A stretch of DNA of 64,000 nucleotides from Thereva unica (Eukaryota; Arthropoda; Insecta; Diptera; Therevidae), in contig CATLJY010000020.1 in the NCBI GenBank assembly GCA_949987705.1, forward strand, positions 1 through 64,000. Direction: 5' to 3'. Below are positions 23,471 through 34,019 of this stretch, one piece after another; the first letter of the stretch is position 1, and the number at the start of each line of letters is the position of its first letter. A program made the position numbers and the translations under genes. The notes beneath the pieces are model-generated. The model was not told the DNA's origin. It searched no databases and saw only the letters and a program-made list of their open reading frames with translations.

Positions 23471-24064
23471 ATTACTTTGCCTCCGTTTTTACCTGCCTAA
23501 ATGTCATTGTAAAAAAAACGGACCACGCCATTATTCAGAAGTACCTCAAATAAATTAGGGTACAAAAATGCAGAGTTTATTTAAAGATTCCACGAAATGA
23601 AATATTTCTCAATATATTTTTTATTTTGGAACGAAGTTCCTTAACGCGGCTTGCGGGTAGAGTGAATTGGGAGAAATCGTCACGTAAGAAAATGCGATAT
23701 TTTGTGTATGTATGCGTGCGAGTATCGATCCCAGTAGGCAATTTGTGAATTTATTAAATCAGAATGAATGAAATTGGAATCAATTTGCACCGATAGCTAT
23801 AGGAAGAAATGATAATGCAAAGTGTCATGCATGACGAACGTGCACACTTTTTGCATTGGTCATTATCGAGGATAGATGCTTATGCTTTTTGATTGAAATG
23901 AATGGAATACCTTTCAAAATCAAGCTACAAGTACGATTATTAACTGTAATGTCAAACATAGCAAACCTTTGAATTAGTTTGGATGTGACTGCTGCTGAAT
24001 TATACAAATTTAGAAAATTTAGAAAAGTAAGTTAATAAAATTGTATAACTTCTTACAAGTATTT
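23471..24064. other. No recognisable gene
   Basis: A+T-rich sequence with a short phrase GGAACGAAGTTCCTTAACGC at 23628-23647, of which GGAACGAAGTTCC is nearly palindromic. The open frame at 23825-24007 (minus) resembles nothing I know. Confidence 0.35.
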
Positions 24065-24264
24065 AGGGTACAATGGGTACAATTGTGACAATTTTAATTT
24101 GATCGCCCATCATTTAGTAAGTATGCCAGTAAGCTGAAGCAAATGTACAATGGTTAACTCTTGGAGGAAAATTAGAAAAAAATGAATAAATGTCACAACC
24201 GAACACACCCCAGGGTCGGTAGTGACAGGTTAAAAATACACCAGTAAGATTTTTCTTTACCCGC

Positions 24265-24812
24265 TTAGCTTGCAGCCGTCTTTTTTTTTTCTTCATATTC
24301 TTGCCTAAATGCCTCTTTTCCAGGTGTGTCTGTAACAGCGTCAGCCCGTTGCATCCAGCCTGAAGGATGTGTAGTACAAATCGATCCTATTGGCCCGTCC
24401 TTAACAAAATGATCGTGATAATGAACCCTTGGAAATACGAATAAAGGAGGAATAGCATTGCCCAAAACATTTACTGCAAAGCAGCAGTGATTAATGTGCC
24501 TCGTTCAGCTGAAGTAAGAGATCCTACTTGCCGTAGTCCACGTCTTGTTACTACTTTATCAGGTTTTTGGACTGTAGTGTCGCCAGTTTCATCAACATTG
24601 TATATATCCTGTTGCTGTTGCCATTTATAAATGAACGAAACCATTCCCTCACCAGCCATCTCATTTTCGAGCCAAGTAGCAGATCGTTTCAGATTATTTT
24701 TAGTAGCAAATTCGAAAGGTAACTTCCGTACCTCTTTCGGAGAAAGGCCAAAATATATATCTGCGCAACGTGTTATATATCTTGAAAGCTGCTGTTCTTG
24801 CTCTTGAATACT
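24265..24812 (-). pseudogene. pogo/Tigger-like DDE transposase fragment
   Basis: Read on the minus strand, in order: QEQEQQLSRYITRCADIYFG, LSPKEVRKLPFEFATKN, then IYNVDETGDTTVQKP with the first catalytic Asp (DET), LTSAERGTLITAALQ, and in the next frame MGNAIPPLFVFPRVHYHDHF. These are the successive blocks of the pogo/jerky DDE_1 family. One frame change near 24465 separates the last two blocks. The second Asp and the third acidic residue should lie further downstream and are not recognisable, so the catalytic triad is incomplete. Confidence 0.8.
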
Positions 24813-24974
24813 TTACTATGAGCGACATGCCCCATGGTGGCGCTGTGTTCATTATGCTCCGCGTTGGTTCAACGGATTTCTAGTTTCGGATTTCTGGTTC
24901 CATGCTATTGTCGGCTGATGTTATTGAAGATAGGTAAATGATTTTAATACTTAAAATTCGTGTTCCTCTACCTT

Positions 24975-25165
24975 AATTGTGGGACAAATGTTAGGTGTTC
25001 TTGTAGACGAGGCCAACATGTTCTTTGTTTTGCTTTCGTTAATGTGCAGTCCCAGATTTCCTGTCTGCATAAGCCAGTAATTGGATGGACTTGTGGAGGA
25101 TCGTGCCTCTTGATATCATGCCCGAATATCAGATCACTTTCTCCAACGACAGGATAAACTACTAA
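24975..25165 (-). pseudogene. RTE-like LINE reverse transcriptase scrap
   Basis: The minus strand gives RGTILHKSIQLLAYAD, the block ending in the RT Y-x-D motif. It is followed, after an apparent internal deletion, by GLHINESKTKN, which normally lies about 40 residues further on. The second Asp of YADD is lost at the deletion. The left part of this scrap also appears, inverted, at 38740-38827. Confidence 0.6.
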
Positions 25166-25690
25166 TGCTTAACATATAAAGAGGAAAGACACTCATTACT
25201 CTATCTGTACACATATAACAATAATTATTAAAAGAAATCGAATAATAATTTTGACTGTGAAAAAATAATGTAAGCCTCTGCTAGCGTAAATGTCGAGCGA
25301 TGGTTCACTCAATACTGTGAAACACCTTCGCATGGGCACGCTGCCTCTTTCACTCTTTGCACCCTCCTCGATATATGACGCTAATATGACGACTGTCACA
25401 ACCGAACCCTGGCACAACCGTACCCAGTCTATCTACTGTTTAAATTCGTTTATTGTACATGTGTTTACTATTTACATTATAGAGAGAGAATAGTGGAATC
25501 ATATGATCAGCGTCCAAAAGCCTATCGAAAGCGAAAAAACATCGAAAAACAATTTCAGGGTGTAAATAAAATACCAAAAACAAACGCTCAACACCAACAA
25601 AAATTCAGGCAGTATCAGAAAAAGATGCAAACGCCGAATTCGAATCTTGCCAGGTAGTATACATATGTATATCTTGTCCATGAGAAAAAA
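25075..25690 (+). repeat. Left arm of a 0.6-kb inverted duplication
   Basis: The inverse complement of 38251-38827 plus 35350-35391, with only a handful of differences. It includes the pogo end and LINE scrap, and extends to TACATATGTATATCTTGTCC at its inner edge. The two arms face each other across the Helitron block. Confidence 0.85.
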
Positions 25691-25895
25691 CAACAATTGG
25701 GCCGGCGGTATACCAAAGCTTAATATTCAGCTTTTCGTCACTTTTTCGTGGAGATAAATGTAGCAAAGCGACATGTGTGGATTTCTTCCATATAAAAAAA
25801 GTGCAATATGCATGTGGAGCTTTGGTATGCCGGCTTTATATTTCTATTTCTGTTTTACTAATAAAATATAAAAATTACAATATATTTTCTTTTTT

Positions 25896-25992
25896 AAGGA
25901 AAATCCTTGACGCTGAACGCTCAAAAAGATATAGAGATAAATTAAAATCAAAAAAGCAAAGTGCTGAACTTGACTCTTTATTATCGTCGTAA
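25896..25992 (+). pseudogene. Helitron N-terminal basic segment
   Basis: Encodes DAERSKRYRDKLKSKKQ before a stop at 25990. An ERSKRYR-type basic motif is often seen at the start of Helitron proteins in arthropods. It lies directly upstream of the first tandem unit and occurs only once. Confidence 0.5.
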
Positions 25993-26100
25993 GAACATTC
26001 ATTAACGACCGTATTAATCGAAAATAATGAAGCTCAGCAAGTAATAGGTGCAAGTTTTCAATCATTTCGAGCTCCATACGAGGAACATGATGAATGTTCA

Positions 26101-26518
26101 ATGCCAAACGCCTTGTTGCGCCATGAAACAAATATTATTGGCGACGGTAACTGCCTATTTTCATATTTCATAAGAATTTTAAATCTTGAAATATCTGCAT
26201 CAGTTCTCCGACAGCAACTTCATGATTCACCCTTCTTGAATGCATGTCAAAATCCAACTAGTGTAAGAGAAATACTTAGTAGTGCGTTTGAATATGGAGA
26301 TTTAGATTGTTTATTCATATTTTCAAGAACATACAATTAAAACATATGCGTTCACTTTCATTATTTTAATAATAATACAAAAAGAGAAGTTGTTCGGTTC
26401 TGTTATTTTAAAGTAAATTATTCTATAAGTTTTTTGCATCTTCATCTCCGTGATACACATTTTACACCACCGTACATTATAGTTCTCGACAACCGCGTTA
26501 ACTTTCAACAAAATGATG
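26101..26518 (+). pseudogene. OTU-like cysteine protease domain, unit 1
   Basis: ATG at 26101. Residues 12-20 read IIGDGNCLF, the OTU catalytic box with Asp15 and Cys18. A TAA at 26338-26340 (CAA in units 2 and 3) ends this copy early. The downstream part with LRDTHFTPPY, where the catalytic His is expected, follows in the next frame. OTU enzymes cleave ubiquitin; OTU domains are known in some Helitron proteins, where their role is unsettled. Confidence 0.7.
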
Positions 26519-26519
26519 G

Positions 26520-27116
26520 TTGTCTTTTTTTAAACCATCTGATGAAACTCGGTTTGAAAAAAGTACTCCAATTCATTTTGAAAATGATGTGGAAATTGAA
26601 AGACCAAATGTTACGAATTTAACTTACACGGATTATTATAAACATAGTCATGCTCATCTAGAATTCTCTCATCAATTTCAAAATAATACATTTGGTCATA
26701 CTTGTGCAGTTTGCGACAGGCTATGGTGGAAAACCGACTTAAAAAAAGTTTCTAATGTAGACAAACACCTTCTACAAACAATAATACCGAATTATGAATC
26801 CAGTTCGAGCATTCACGTTTGTTCTACGTGTAAAGTATCTTTAGTTAAAAATAAAATTCCAATATTGTCGACTTATAATGGTTTCAAATATCCAACGATT
26901 CCATCTTACTTACCAACATTAAATCTCATCGAGCAACGTTTCATTTCACCAAGAATTCCTTTTATGCAAATAAGGAGACTAAGGCATGTTCATGGTCAGT
27001 ATGGAATTTATGATCAAATTATCAATGTTCCAGTGGAAGTTAATACCATGGTTAAAAAATTGCCTAGAAATATTGAAGATGACCATTGCTTTTATGTGCA
27101 CTTAAAAAAAAATTAA
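26520..27116 (+). pseudogene. DUF6570-type Helitron zinc domain, unit 1
   Basis: About 198 residues with CAVCDRLWW and CSTCKVSL Cys pairs, then LNLIEQRFISPRIPFMQI and IINVPVEVNTMVKKLPR. This is the conserved region found just before Helitron_like_N in Helitron proteins. It overlaps the OTU frame; the two join across a T-run at about 26523-26530, so a single-base slip probably separates one original reading frame. It ends at an A-run (27105-27113). Confidence 0.8.
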
Positions 27117-27488
27117 TACATAAAACTAGTTATGTTCATGGCCTCATTAACAAGAACAATATTAAAGAATGGTTGAAATACTTAGTACTGACGCCACTTT
27201 ATATTCACCACAAAATAGAAATTGATGATGCTTTTTTAATTCGTCATCAAGTAGCTCCGCAGTTGATAATTGATGATGTTAGTGAACATGTGCCTATTGA
27301 AGATAACCTAACTGCTCAACAACAAACTCTTTTGTGGAATGAAGATAAGATTTTGCATATACACACCTGGAGAACACAGCTCTCCTCTCAGTATTTTATT
27401 CGATGAATATGCCGAAGAGCTTTCATTTCCAACAATATATGGTGGTCAGTTTAGAAATTATAGAGAAGAAATTGTTGTTACTCCATTT
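27086..27488 (+). pseudogene. Helitron linker to Rep, unit 1
   Basis: Encodes HGLINKNNIKEWLKYLVLTP and ILFDEYAEELSFPTIYGGQ in two frames (change near 27350-27380), the stretch between DUF6570 and Rep. The frame then runs into a TIR-element fragment at 27489 and stops, so Rep is missing from this unit. Confidence 0.7.
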
Positions 27489-27704
27489 GAGGAGTGGGCG
27501 AACAAAACGGCACATGTCCATGGTTGGCCGTTTTAAGTTTTTTGACGGAATCGTGTTCATTACACTAAACTGCAACTAATTTCAATTTCAGACACTTCAA
27601 AAATCACTTTCATGTAATATTTTTTTGTTAGCAAAGTAACGGTTTCCCTGCAGAAAGGCACATGTCCTACGAATATTCATATTTTTTAACCATTCGTTAA
27701 TGTG
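27489..27704 (-). mobile_element. Truncated TIR-element fragment at the unit 1/unit 2 junction
   Basis: Identical by eye to the inverse complement of 17079-17294, starting at the outer end GAGGAGTGGGCG. It is cut internally at GTG, three bases also present at the start of the next Helitron unit (GTGCTGAACTTGAC). The join therefore has 3-bp microhomology. Confidence 0.85.
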
Positions 27705-27841
27705 CTGAACTTGACTCTTTATTATCGTCGTAAGAACATTCATTAACGACCGTATTAATTGAAAATAATGAAGCTCAGCAAGTAATAGGTGCAAGTTTTC
27801 AATCATTTCGAGCTCCATACGAGGAACATGATGAATGTTCA

Positions 27842-28262
27842 ATGCCAAACGCCTTGTTGCGCCATGAAACAAATATTATTGGCGACGGTAACTGCCTATT
27901 TTCATATTTCATAAGAATTTTAAATCTTGAAATATCTGCATCAGTTCTCCGACAGCAACTTCATGATTCACCCTTCTTGAATGCATGTCAAAATCCAACT
28001 AGTGTAAGAGAAATACTTAGTAGTGCGTTTGAATATGGAGATTTAGATTGTTTATTCATATTTTCAAGAACATACAATCAAAACATATGCGTTCACTTTC
28101 ATTATTTTAATAATAATACAAAAAGAGAAGTTGTTCGGTTCTGTTATTTTAAAGTATGTAAATTATTCTATAAGTTTTTTGCATCTTCATCTCCGTGATA
28201 CACATTTTACACCACCGTACATTATAGTTCTCGACAACCGCGTTAACTTTCAACAAAATGAT
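27842..28262 (+). pseudogene. OTU-like cysteine protease domain, unit 2
   Basis: Same as unit 1 with GDGNCLF (Cys18) and CAA in place of the early stop. A 4-bp insertion (ATGT, at about 28156-28159) shifts the frame before the His-containing LRDTHFTPPY block. The unit period is therefore 1744 rather than 1741 bp. Confidence 0.7.
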
Positions 28263-28264
28263 GG

Positions 28265-28867
28265 TTGTCTTTTTTTAAACCATCTGATGAAACTCGGTTT
28301 GAAAAAAGTACTCCAATTCATTTTGAAAATGATGTGGAAATTGAAAGACCAAATGTTACGAATTTAACTTACACGGATTATTATAAACATAGTCATGCTC
28401 ATCTAGAATTCTCTCATCAATTTCAAAATAATACATTTGGTCATACTTGTGCAGTTTGCGACAGGCTATGGTGGAAAACCGACTTAAAAAAAGTTTCTAA
28501 TGTAGACAAACACCTTCTACAAACAATAATACCGAATTATGAATCCAGTTCGAGCATTCACGTTTGTTCTACGTGTAAAGTATCTTTAGTTAAAAATAAA
28601 ATTCCAATATTGTCGACTTATAATGGTTTCAAATATCCAACGATTCCATCTTACTTACCAACATTAAATCTCATCGAGCAACGTTTCATTTCACCAAGAA
28701 TTCCTTTTATGCAAATAAGGAGACTAAGGCATGTTCATGGTCAGTATGGAATTTATGATCAAATTATCAATGTTCCAGTGGAAGTTAATACCATGGTTAA
28801 AAAATTGCCTAGAAATATTGAAGATGACCATTGCTTTTATGTGCACTTAAAAAAAATTAATACATAA
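28265..28867 (+). pseudogene. DUF6570-type Helitron zinc domain, unit 2
   Basis: Residue-for-residue copy of unit 1 through the two Cys pairs and SPRIPFMQI. The closing A-run is one base shorter, so the frame ends KKINT instead of KKN. Confidence 0.8.
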
Positions 28868-29232
28868 AACTAGTTATGTTCATGGCCTCATTAACAAGAA
28901 CAATATTAAAGAATGGTTGAAATACTTAGTACTGACGCCACTTTATATTCACCACAAAATAGAAATTGATGATGCTTTTTTAATTCGTCATCAAGTAGCT
29001 CCGCAGTTGATAATTGATGATGTTAGTGAACATGTGCCTATTGAAGATAACCTAACTGCTCAACAACAAACTCTTTTGTGGAATGAAGATAAGATTTTGC
29101 ATATACACACCTGGAGAACACAGCTCTCCTCTCAGTATTTTATTCGATGAATATGCCGAAGAGCTTTCATTTCCAACAATATATGGTGGTCAGTTTAGAA
29201 ATTATAGAGAAGAAATTGTTGTTACTCCATTT
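28868..29232 (+). pseudogene. Helitron linker to Rep, unit 2
   Basis: Same as unit 1 (WLKYLVLTPLYIHHKIE, then FDEYAEELSFPTIYGG in the next frame) and again ended by the TIR-element fragment. Confidence 0.7.
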
Positions 29233-29448
29233 GAGGAGTGGGCGAACAAAACGGCACATGTCCATGGTTGGCCGTTTTAAGTTTTTTGACGGAATCGTGT
29301 TCATTACACTAAACTGCAACTAATTTCAATTTCAGACACTTCAAAAATCACTTTCATGTAATATTTTTTTGTTAGCAAAGTAACGGTTTCCCTGCAGAAA
29401 GGCACATGTCCTACGAATATTCATATTTTTTAACCATTCGTTAATGTG
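29233..29448 (-). mobile_element. Truncated TIR-element fragment at the unit 2/unit 3 junction
   Basis: The same 216 bp, with the same truncation point and GTG join, as at 27489-27704, exactly one period (1744 bp) later. The two junctions therefore arose by copying one event. Confidence 0.85.
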
Positions 29449-29585
29449 CTGAACTTGACTCTTTATTATCGTCGTAAGAACATTCATTAACGACCGTATT
29501 AATTGAAAATAATGAAGCTCAGCAAGTAATAGGTGCAAGTTTTCAATCATTTCGAGCTCCATACGAGGAACATGATGAATGTTCA

Positions 29586-30107
29586 ATGCCAAACGCCTTG
29601 TTGCGCCATGAAACAAATATTATTGGCGACGGTAACTGCCTATTTTCATATTTCATAAGAATTTTAAATCTTGAAATATCTGCATCAGTTCTCCGACAGC
29701 AACTTCATGATTCACCCTTCTTGAATGCATGTCAAAATCCAACTAGTGTAAGAGAAATACTTAGTAGTGCGTTTGAATATGGAGATTTAGATTGTTTATT
29801 CATATTTTCAAGAACATACAATCAAAACATATGCGTTCACTTTCATTATTTTAATAATAATACAAAAAGAGAAGTTGTTCGGTTCTGTTATTTTAAAGTA
29901 AATTATTCTATAAGTTTTTTGCATCTTCATCTCCGTGATACACATTTTACACCACCGTACATTATAGTTCTCGACAACCGCGTTAACTTTCAACAAAATG
30001 ATGGTTGTCTTTTTTTAAACCATCTGATGAAACTCGGTTTGAAAAAAGTACTCCAATTCATTTTGAAAATGATGTGGAAATTGAAAGACCAAATGTTACG
30101 AATTTAA
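29586..30107 (+). pseudogene. OTU-like cysteine protease domain, unit 3 (longest open frame)
   Basis: 173 codons open through IIGDGNCLF (Asp15, Cys18), SVREILSSAFEYGDLDCLF and LRDTHFTPPYIIVLDN, which holds the candidate catalytic His. This is the only unit with Cys and His blocks in one frame. It still runs out of frame at the T-run (30009-30016) before DUF6570. Function as an active protease is inference from the motifs. Confidence 0.75.
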
Positions 30108-30996
30108 CTTACACGGATTATTATAAACATAGTCATGCTCATCTAGAATTCTCTCATCAATTTCAAAATAATACATTTGGTCATACTTGTGCAGTTTGCG
30201 ACAGGCTATGGTGGAAAACCGACTTAAAAAAAGTTTCTAATGTAGACAAACACCTTCTACAAACAATAATACCGAATTATGAATCCAGTTCGAGCATTCA
30301 CGTTTGTTCTACGTGTAAAGTATCTTTAGTTAAAAATAAAATTCCAATATTGTCGACTTATAATGGTTTCAAATATCCAACGATTCCATCTTAGGGGCCA
30401 TCCATAAATTACGTCACACGTTAGGGGGGAGGGAGGGGGTCGGCGAAGTGTGACATTGTGTGACAAGGGGTGGAGGGGGTCTTAAATTTTGTTACGTCAC
30501 ATTTCAAAATCTAATATATCTAAATATAGTAAATAGTAGTAATATAGTTTAAGTGAATTTTATGTTGATTTTATGTTAATTTTATTAAAAAATAATTTAA
30601 ATAGAAATATATTTAATTTCGGAACTGCCGTTTTAGTTTAATAACTTCTAGATGCAAAATTGCACAATATGTGACGTCACAGTAGGGAGGGGAGGGTCTC
30701 CCAAATGTGACCAGCTGTGACAAGGACGGGGGGGGGGGGGTCAAAAAATCATGAAATTCGTGTGACGTAATTTATGGATGGCCCCTTACTTACCAACATT
30801 AAATCTCATCGAGCAACGTTTCATTTCACCAAGAATTCCTTTTATGCAAATAAGGAGACTAAGGCATGTTCATGGTCAGTATGGAATTTATGATCAAATT
30901 ATCAATGTTCCGGTGGAAGTTAATACCATGGTTAAAAAATTGCCTAGAAATATTGAAGATGACCATTGCTTTTATGTGCACTTAAAAAAAAATTAA
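30005..30996 (+). pseudogene. DUF6570-type Helitron zinc domain, unit 3, split by a MITE
   Basis: Same protein as units 1 and 2, but cut after the codons for TIPS by a 392-bp MITE (30394-30785). It resumes with YLPTLNLIEQRF. A single A/G change (GTTCCGGTG) distinguishes it from the other units. Confidence 0.8.
30394..30785. mobile_element. 392-bp MITE with TTA target duplication
   Basis: The ends GGGGCCATCCATAAATTACG and its complement are perfect for about 25 bp. TTA is duplicated (30391-30393 and 30786-30788) and single in units 1 and 2, which act as empty sites. The inside is G-rich near both ends, with TGTGACAAGG-type repeats. A TTA duplication with GGG ends fits PIF/Harbinger. Confidence 0.9.
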
Positions 30997-31286
30997 TACA
31001 TAAAACTAGTTATGTTCATGGCCTCATTAACAAGAACAATATTAAAGAATGGTTGAAATACTTAGTACTGACGCCACTTTATATTCACCACAAAATAGAA
31101 ATTGATGATGCTTTTTTAATTCGTCATCAAGTAGCTCCGCAGTTGATAATTGATGATGTTAGTGAACATGTGCCTATTGAAGATAACCTAACTGCTCAAC
31201 AACAAACTCTTTTGTGGAATGAAGATAAGATTTTGCATATACACACCTGGAGAACACAGCTCTCCTCTCAGTATTTTATTCGATGA
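30966..31286 (+). pseudogene. Helitron linker to Rep, unit 3
   Basis: Same text as in units 1 and 2 but without the TIR fragment: from 31219 the alternative frame continues straight into the Rep domain. Confidence 0.7.
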
Positions 31287-32616
31287 ATATGCCGAAGAGC
31301 TTTCATTTCCAACAATATATGGTGGTCAGTTTAGAAATTATAGAGAAGAAATTGTTGTTACTCCATTTATGCAAGGTACCAGTGAATTGCGACGTACTGA
31401 TCGACGCGGTGCTGAACCACAACATCTTTTATATTTGGCTGCAAAAATTATGAGAGTAAGGGTTAGTCAAAGCGTTACGATTCCTTGCAAACATTTTGGT
31501 TACAACACTACAATAACTAAAGAGCAGATACAGTCTGAAAATTATATTAATCAATGCTTAGAAACTAATCTTGCTTTTCTTCGGTGTATCCCAAATTCCG
31601 CCTGGTATTGGGCTGATCGTAAAAAAGATCTTTTTGCAATGATTCGGCAACTAGGAGCACCAACTGCTTTTATGACGCTCAGCGCAAATGAAACTGGTTG
31701 GATAAATTTAATAAAATTATTGCATAAATTAAAAAATACTGAGATGGATGTATCTGATGAGTTTATATCAAACATGAATTATGTCCACAAAGCCAAACTG
31801 GTTAATGAAGATTCAGTCACTTGTGCTATTTACTTTAATAAACTAGTTAATTGTTTGTTGAAAATTTTGCAATATAAGAAAAAAAGCCCGTTTGGAAAAT
31901 ATAGAGTGATTCATTACTTTAAGAGAATAGAATTTCAACATCGTGGGAGCCCCCATGCTCATATTCTTTTATGGCTGGATAATGCACCACAAAATTTATT
32001 AAATAACGAGAAAGACGCCATTCAAATGATCGACGAGCTAGTTTCCGTATCTGAGACAGAATCATCTGGAAATATTAAACTGCAAACTCACAAGCACACT
32101 TTCACCTGCTATAAAAAAATGGATCCCAATAAAAAGGATAACTGTCGATTTGGTGCGCCTTTCATGCCATCTCGGTACACAATAACATTGTTACCTATGA
32201 AAGATACTGATTCTGAACAAAATTTTAAAGAATATAAAAAACATTATAAATTAATTAGAACAAACTTGGAAAATTTTGAGTATTCAGATTTTCACCATTT
32301 TTATACGCACAATTATATTACTTCAGATAAACATTATTATAATATTATTCGTGCTGGAATCAATCGGCCCAAATTATTATATCGCAGAAAACCTTCAGAA
32401 AAATGGCATAATTCCTTTAATCCATTTGTATTGCATCATTTGAAGTCAAATATGGATTTTCAAATCATTCAAGATGAGTATGCTTGTGCTGCTTACGTAG
32501 TTGAATACGGTAACAAACACAATAGAGGAATTAGCAATTTACAACGCCAAATTATTCACATAATGGACGAAAACCCAGAATTTTATATTGTTGATATTAC
32601 AAAAAATGAGTATTGA
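31219..32616 (+). CDS. Helitron Rep (HUH endonuclease) domain
   Basis: A 465-codon open frame. After FDEYAEELSFPTIYGG it shows the Helitron_like_N pattern: SELRRTDRRGAEPQHLLYLA, then the HUH motif in EFQHRGSPHAHILLW (His246 and His248). The paired tyrosines lie in YVVEYGNK (Tyr426 and Tyr430). HUH endonucleases nick one strand and form a 5'-phosphotyrosine to start rolling-circle transfer. All catalytic residues I can check are present. The true N-terminus lies upstream in other frames, and a frame slip at about 32605 cuts it from the next segment. The 31219 boundary is only where this frame opens. Confidence 0.85.
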   Translation: MKIRFCIYTPGEHSSPLSILFDEYAEELSFPTIYGGQFRNYREEIVVTPFMQGTSELRRTDRRGAEPQHLLYLAAKIMRVRVSQSVTIPCKHFGYNTTITKEQIQSENYINQCLETNLAFLRCIPNSAWYWADRKKDLFAMIRQLGAPTAFMTLSANETGWINLIKLLHKLKNTEMDVSDEFISNMNYVHKAKLVNEDSVTCAIYFNKLVNCLLKILQYKKKSPFGKYRVIHYFKRIEFQHRGSPHAHILLWLDNAPQNLLNNEKDAIQMIDELVSVSETESSGNIKLQTHKHTFTCYKKMDPNKKDNCRFGAPFMPSRYTITLLPMKDTDSEQNFKEYKKHYKLIRTNLENFEYSDFHHFYTHNYITSDKHYYNIIRAGINRPKLLYRRKPSEKWHNSFNPFVLHHLKSNMDFQIIQDEYACAAYVVEYGNKHNRGISNLQRQIIHIMDENPEFYIVDITKNEY

Positions 32617-33437
32617 TGTGCTTCATTTTGTAGAAATGTCAGCGCAAGAAGCGGCATGGTTTTTGTTACGTGAACCTATGGCCAAATCATCAACAGCTAC
32701 CGTTTATATACCAACCATATATCCCTCAGAACGCCAAAGAATAAGGAAAAGTTTAAAAGAATTAAATAAACTGGATGATGAATGTACAGACATATGGAAA
32801 GAAAATTGGTTTGACAAATACGAAAAAAGACCAGAAGAATTAAACAATGTTACGCTAGCACAGTTCGTTGCTAAATATTTTATCAATAAAAAAGGAGTAT
32901 ATACTGAAAGAGACACTCCAAAAATTATAAGATACCGTAATTACGATATGGCTGATAACTTTAATGATTATAGACGAGAGATGGTTTTATTATATATTCC
33001 TTTTAGAAGTGAAGATAATGATATTCTAGCTGATAATAAATTCATAGAAATATATGAAAGTAACAAAGATTTAATTATAGAACGAAGAAAAGAATTCGAA
33101 TTAAACTTAGACATACAAAAAACGATTGAAATTTGCAGACAATTATGTAGAGATAATTATGAAAACGAAGATGAAGAATTACAAACAAACGCCAATGTTA
33201 TTTTTAAAAATGATCCTTATGAGATGTTAGAGCGTGACCCACATTCCGTTATTAATGCTGATATACAAAGTGCAAGTCTCAGCAAACTTGGTGCTATTGC
33301 AAAAAAAAGAGAATTTGATGGACAGGCATCAATTCTACGAGTTGATGAGAATGGCTAACGAAAAACAAAAAGAATTATTGATGCATATTATTTATCATTT
33401 ACAAAATCCAGATCAAGGTCCTTTCCAAATTTTTTGA
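32588..33437 (+). pseudogene. Helitron Rep-helicase linker, truncated before Walker A
   Basis: Encodes SIDVLHFVEMSAQEAAWFLL and PMAKSSTATVYIPTIYPSER, the typical sequence after the Rep tyrosines. It then runs on to NEKQKELLMHIIYHLQNPDQ and GPFQIF in the neighbouring frame (33340-33437). In Helitrons this is followed at once by the helicase Walker A (FxGxAGxGKT), but here it ends in unrelated sequence. There is one frame break near 33355. The whole helicase is therefore missing from this copy. Confidence 0.8.
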
Positions 33438-34019
33438 AGTAAAACTTCTTTAGGGACGTTTGCTTAAAAAAAATTACATGAGAGTGAATCAATTTCATTC
33501 GCGTAACGCTCTCACACATAAAAAATCGTCAGAACTTTCGTATAACGATGGGAAAAGGGGCGGACGGGGTACAAGAGACGATTACACTCGGGGCTGTGTG
33601 TGCAACAGTTAAAATACACTTTGCCTTTCTGCATAGATTTTCTGGCATGTTAGCTACGTTGTCGCCCAGACTTTGCTTTATCTCATTATAGGAATACAAA
33701 TTCACCATTCTGTAGAGGTGAATTATTTCAGATTTTTCTTGTGGTTTGGTCACTGGCTGGGCTTATGCCGCGGACACTTTGGAGTTGACTGACATGTTGG
33801 AAGCGGCATATACGACAAGAGCTATCGGCGGAGGTTTGGGTGCTTAGAATACCAAAAGGGAGTGGTGAATTAAATGTGTGAGGTGCTGCTGTTTAAAATT
33901 GGCACCCACTTCCCCTTTGGTGAGATGTGCTGGACCTTTCCATTTTTTAAATTACAATTTTTTAAACTTGCACAAATCGACGAATCGTTTATGTCAAAAC
34001 ATTACAGTGTGTGAAAATC
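33438..34019. other. Unassigned sequence after the Helitron truncation
   Basis: Begins GAAGTAAAACTTCTTTAGGG, whose first 13 bases are palindromic. It includes an open minus-strand frame at 33529-33753 that I do not recognise. No sign of a Helitron 3' hairpin. Confidence 0.35.

Larger units (their letters stand above)
24065..25425 (-). mobile_element. pogo/Tigger-like DNA transposon relic
   Basis: The minus strand carries a pogo-type DDE transposase fragment. Putative ends are the GGGTACAATGGGTAC block at 24066-24080 with ATTGTGACA downstream. On the other side is the complement of GGGTACGGTTGTGCCAGGG at 25400-25425, followed by GGTTGTGACAG. The N-terminal helix-turn-helix region is missing and a LINE RT scrap (24975-25165) occupies part of its place. 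A TA target duplication is not clear. Confidence 0.6.
25880..33437 (+). mobile_element. Helitron (rolling-circle transposon), partly triplicated and 3'-truncated
   Basis: The + strand encodes, in order, a basic N-terminal piece, an OTU-like cysteine protease, a DUF6570-type zinc domain and an HUH Rep domain with two catalytic tyrosines. After these comes the very start of a PIF1 helicase. 25961-27701, 27702-29445 and 29446-31368 are three near-identical copies of the N-terminal part; only the third continues into Rep. The coding sequence stops at QGPFQIF, just before the expected Walker A. Neither a 5' TC end nor a 3' hairpin with CTRR could be assigned. Confidence 0.85.

Noticed and set aside
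33529..33753. Minus-strand ORF after the Helitron
   Set aside because: No recognisable domain and short; cannot be separated from chance.
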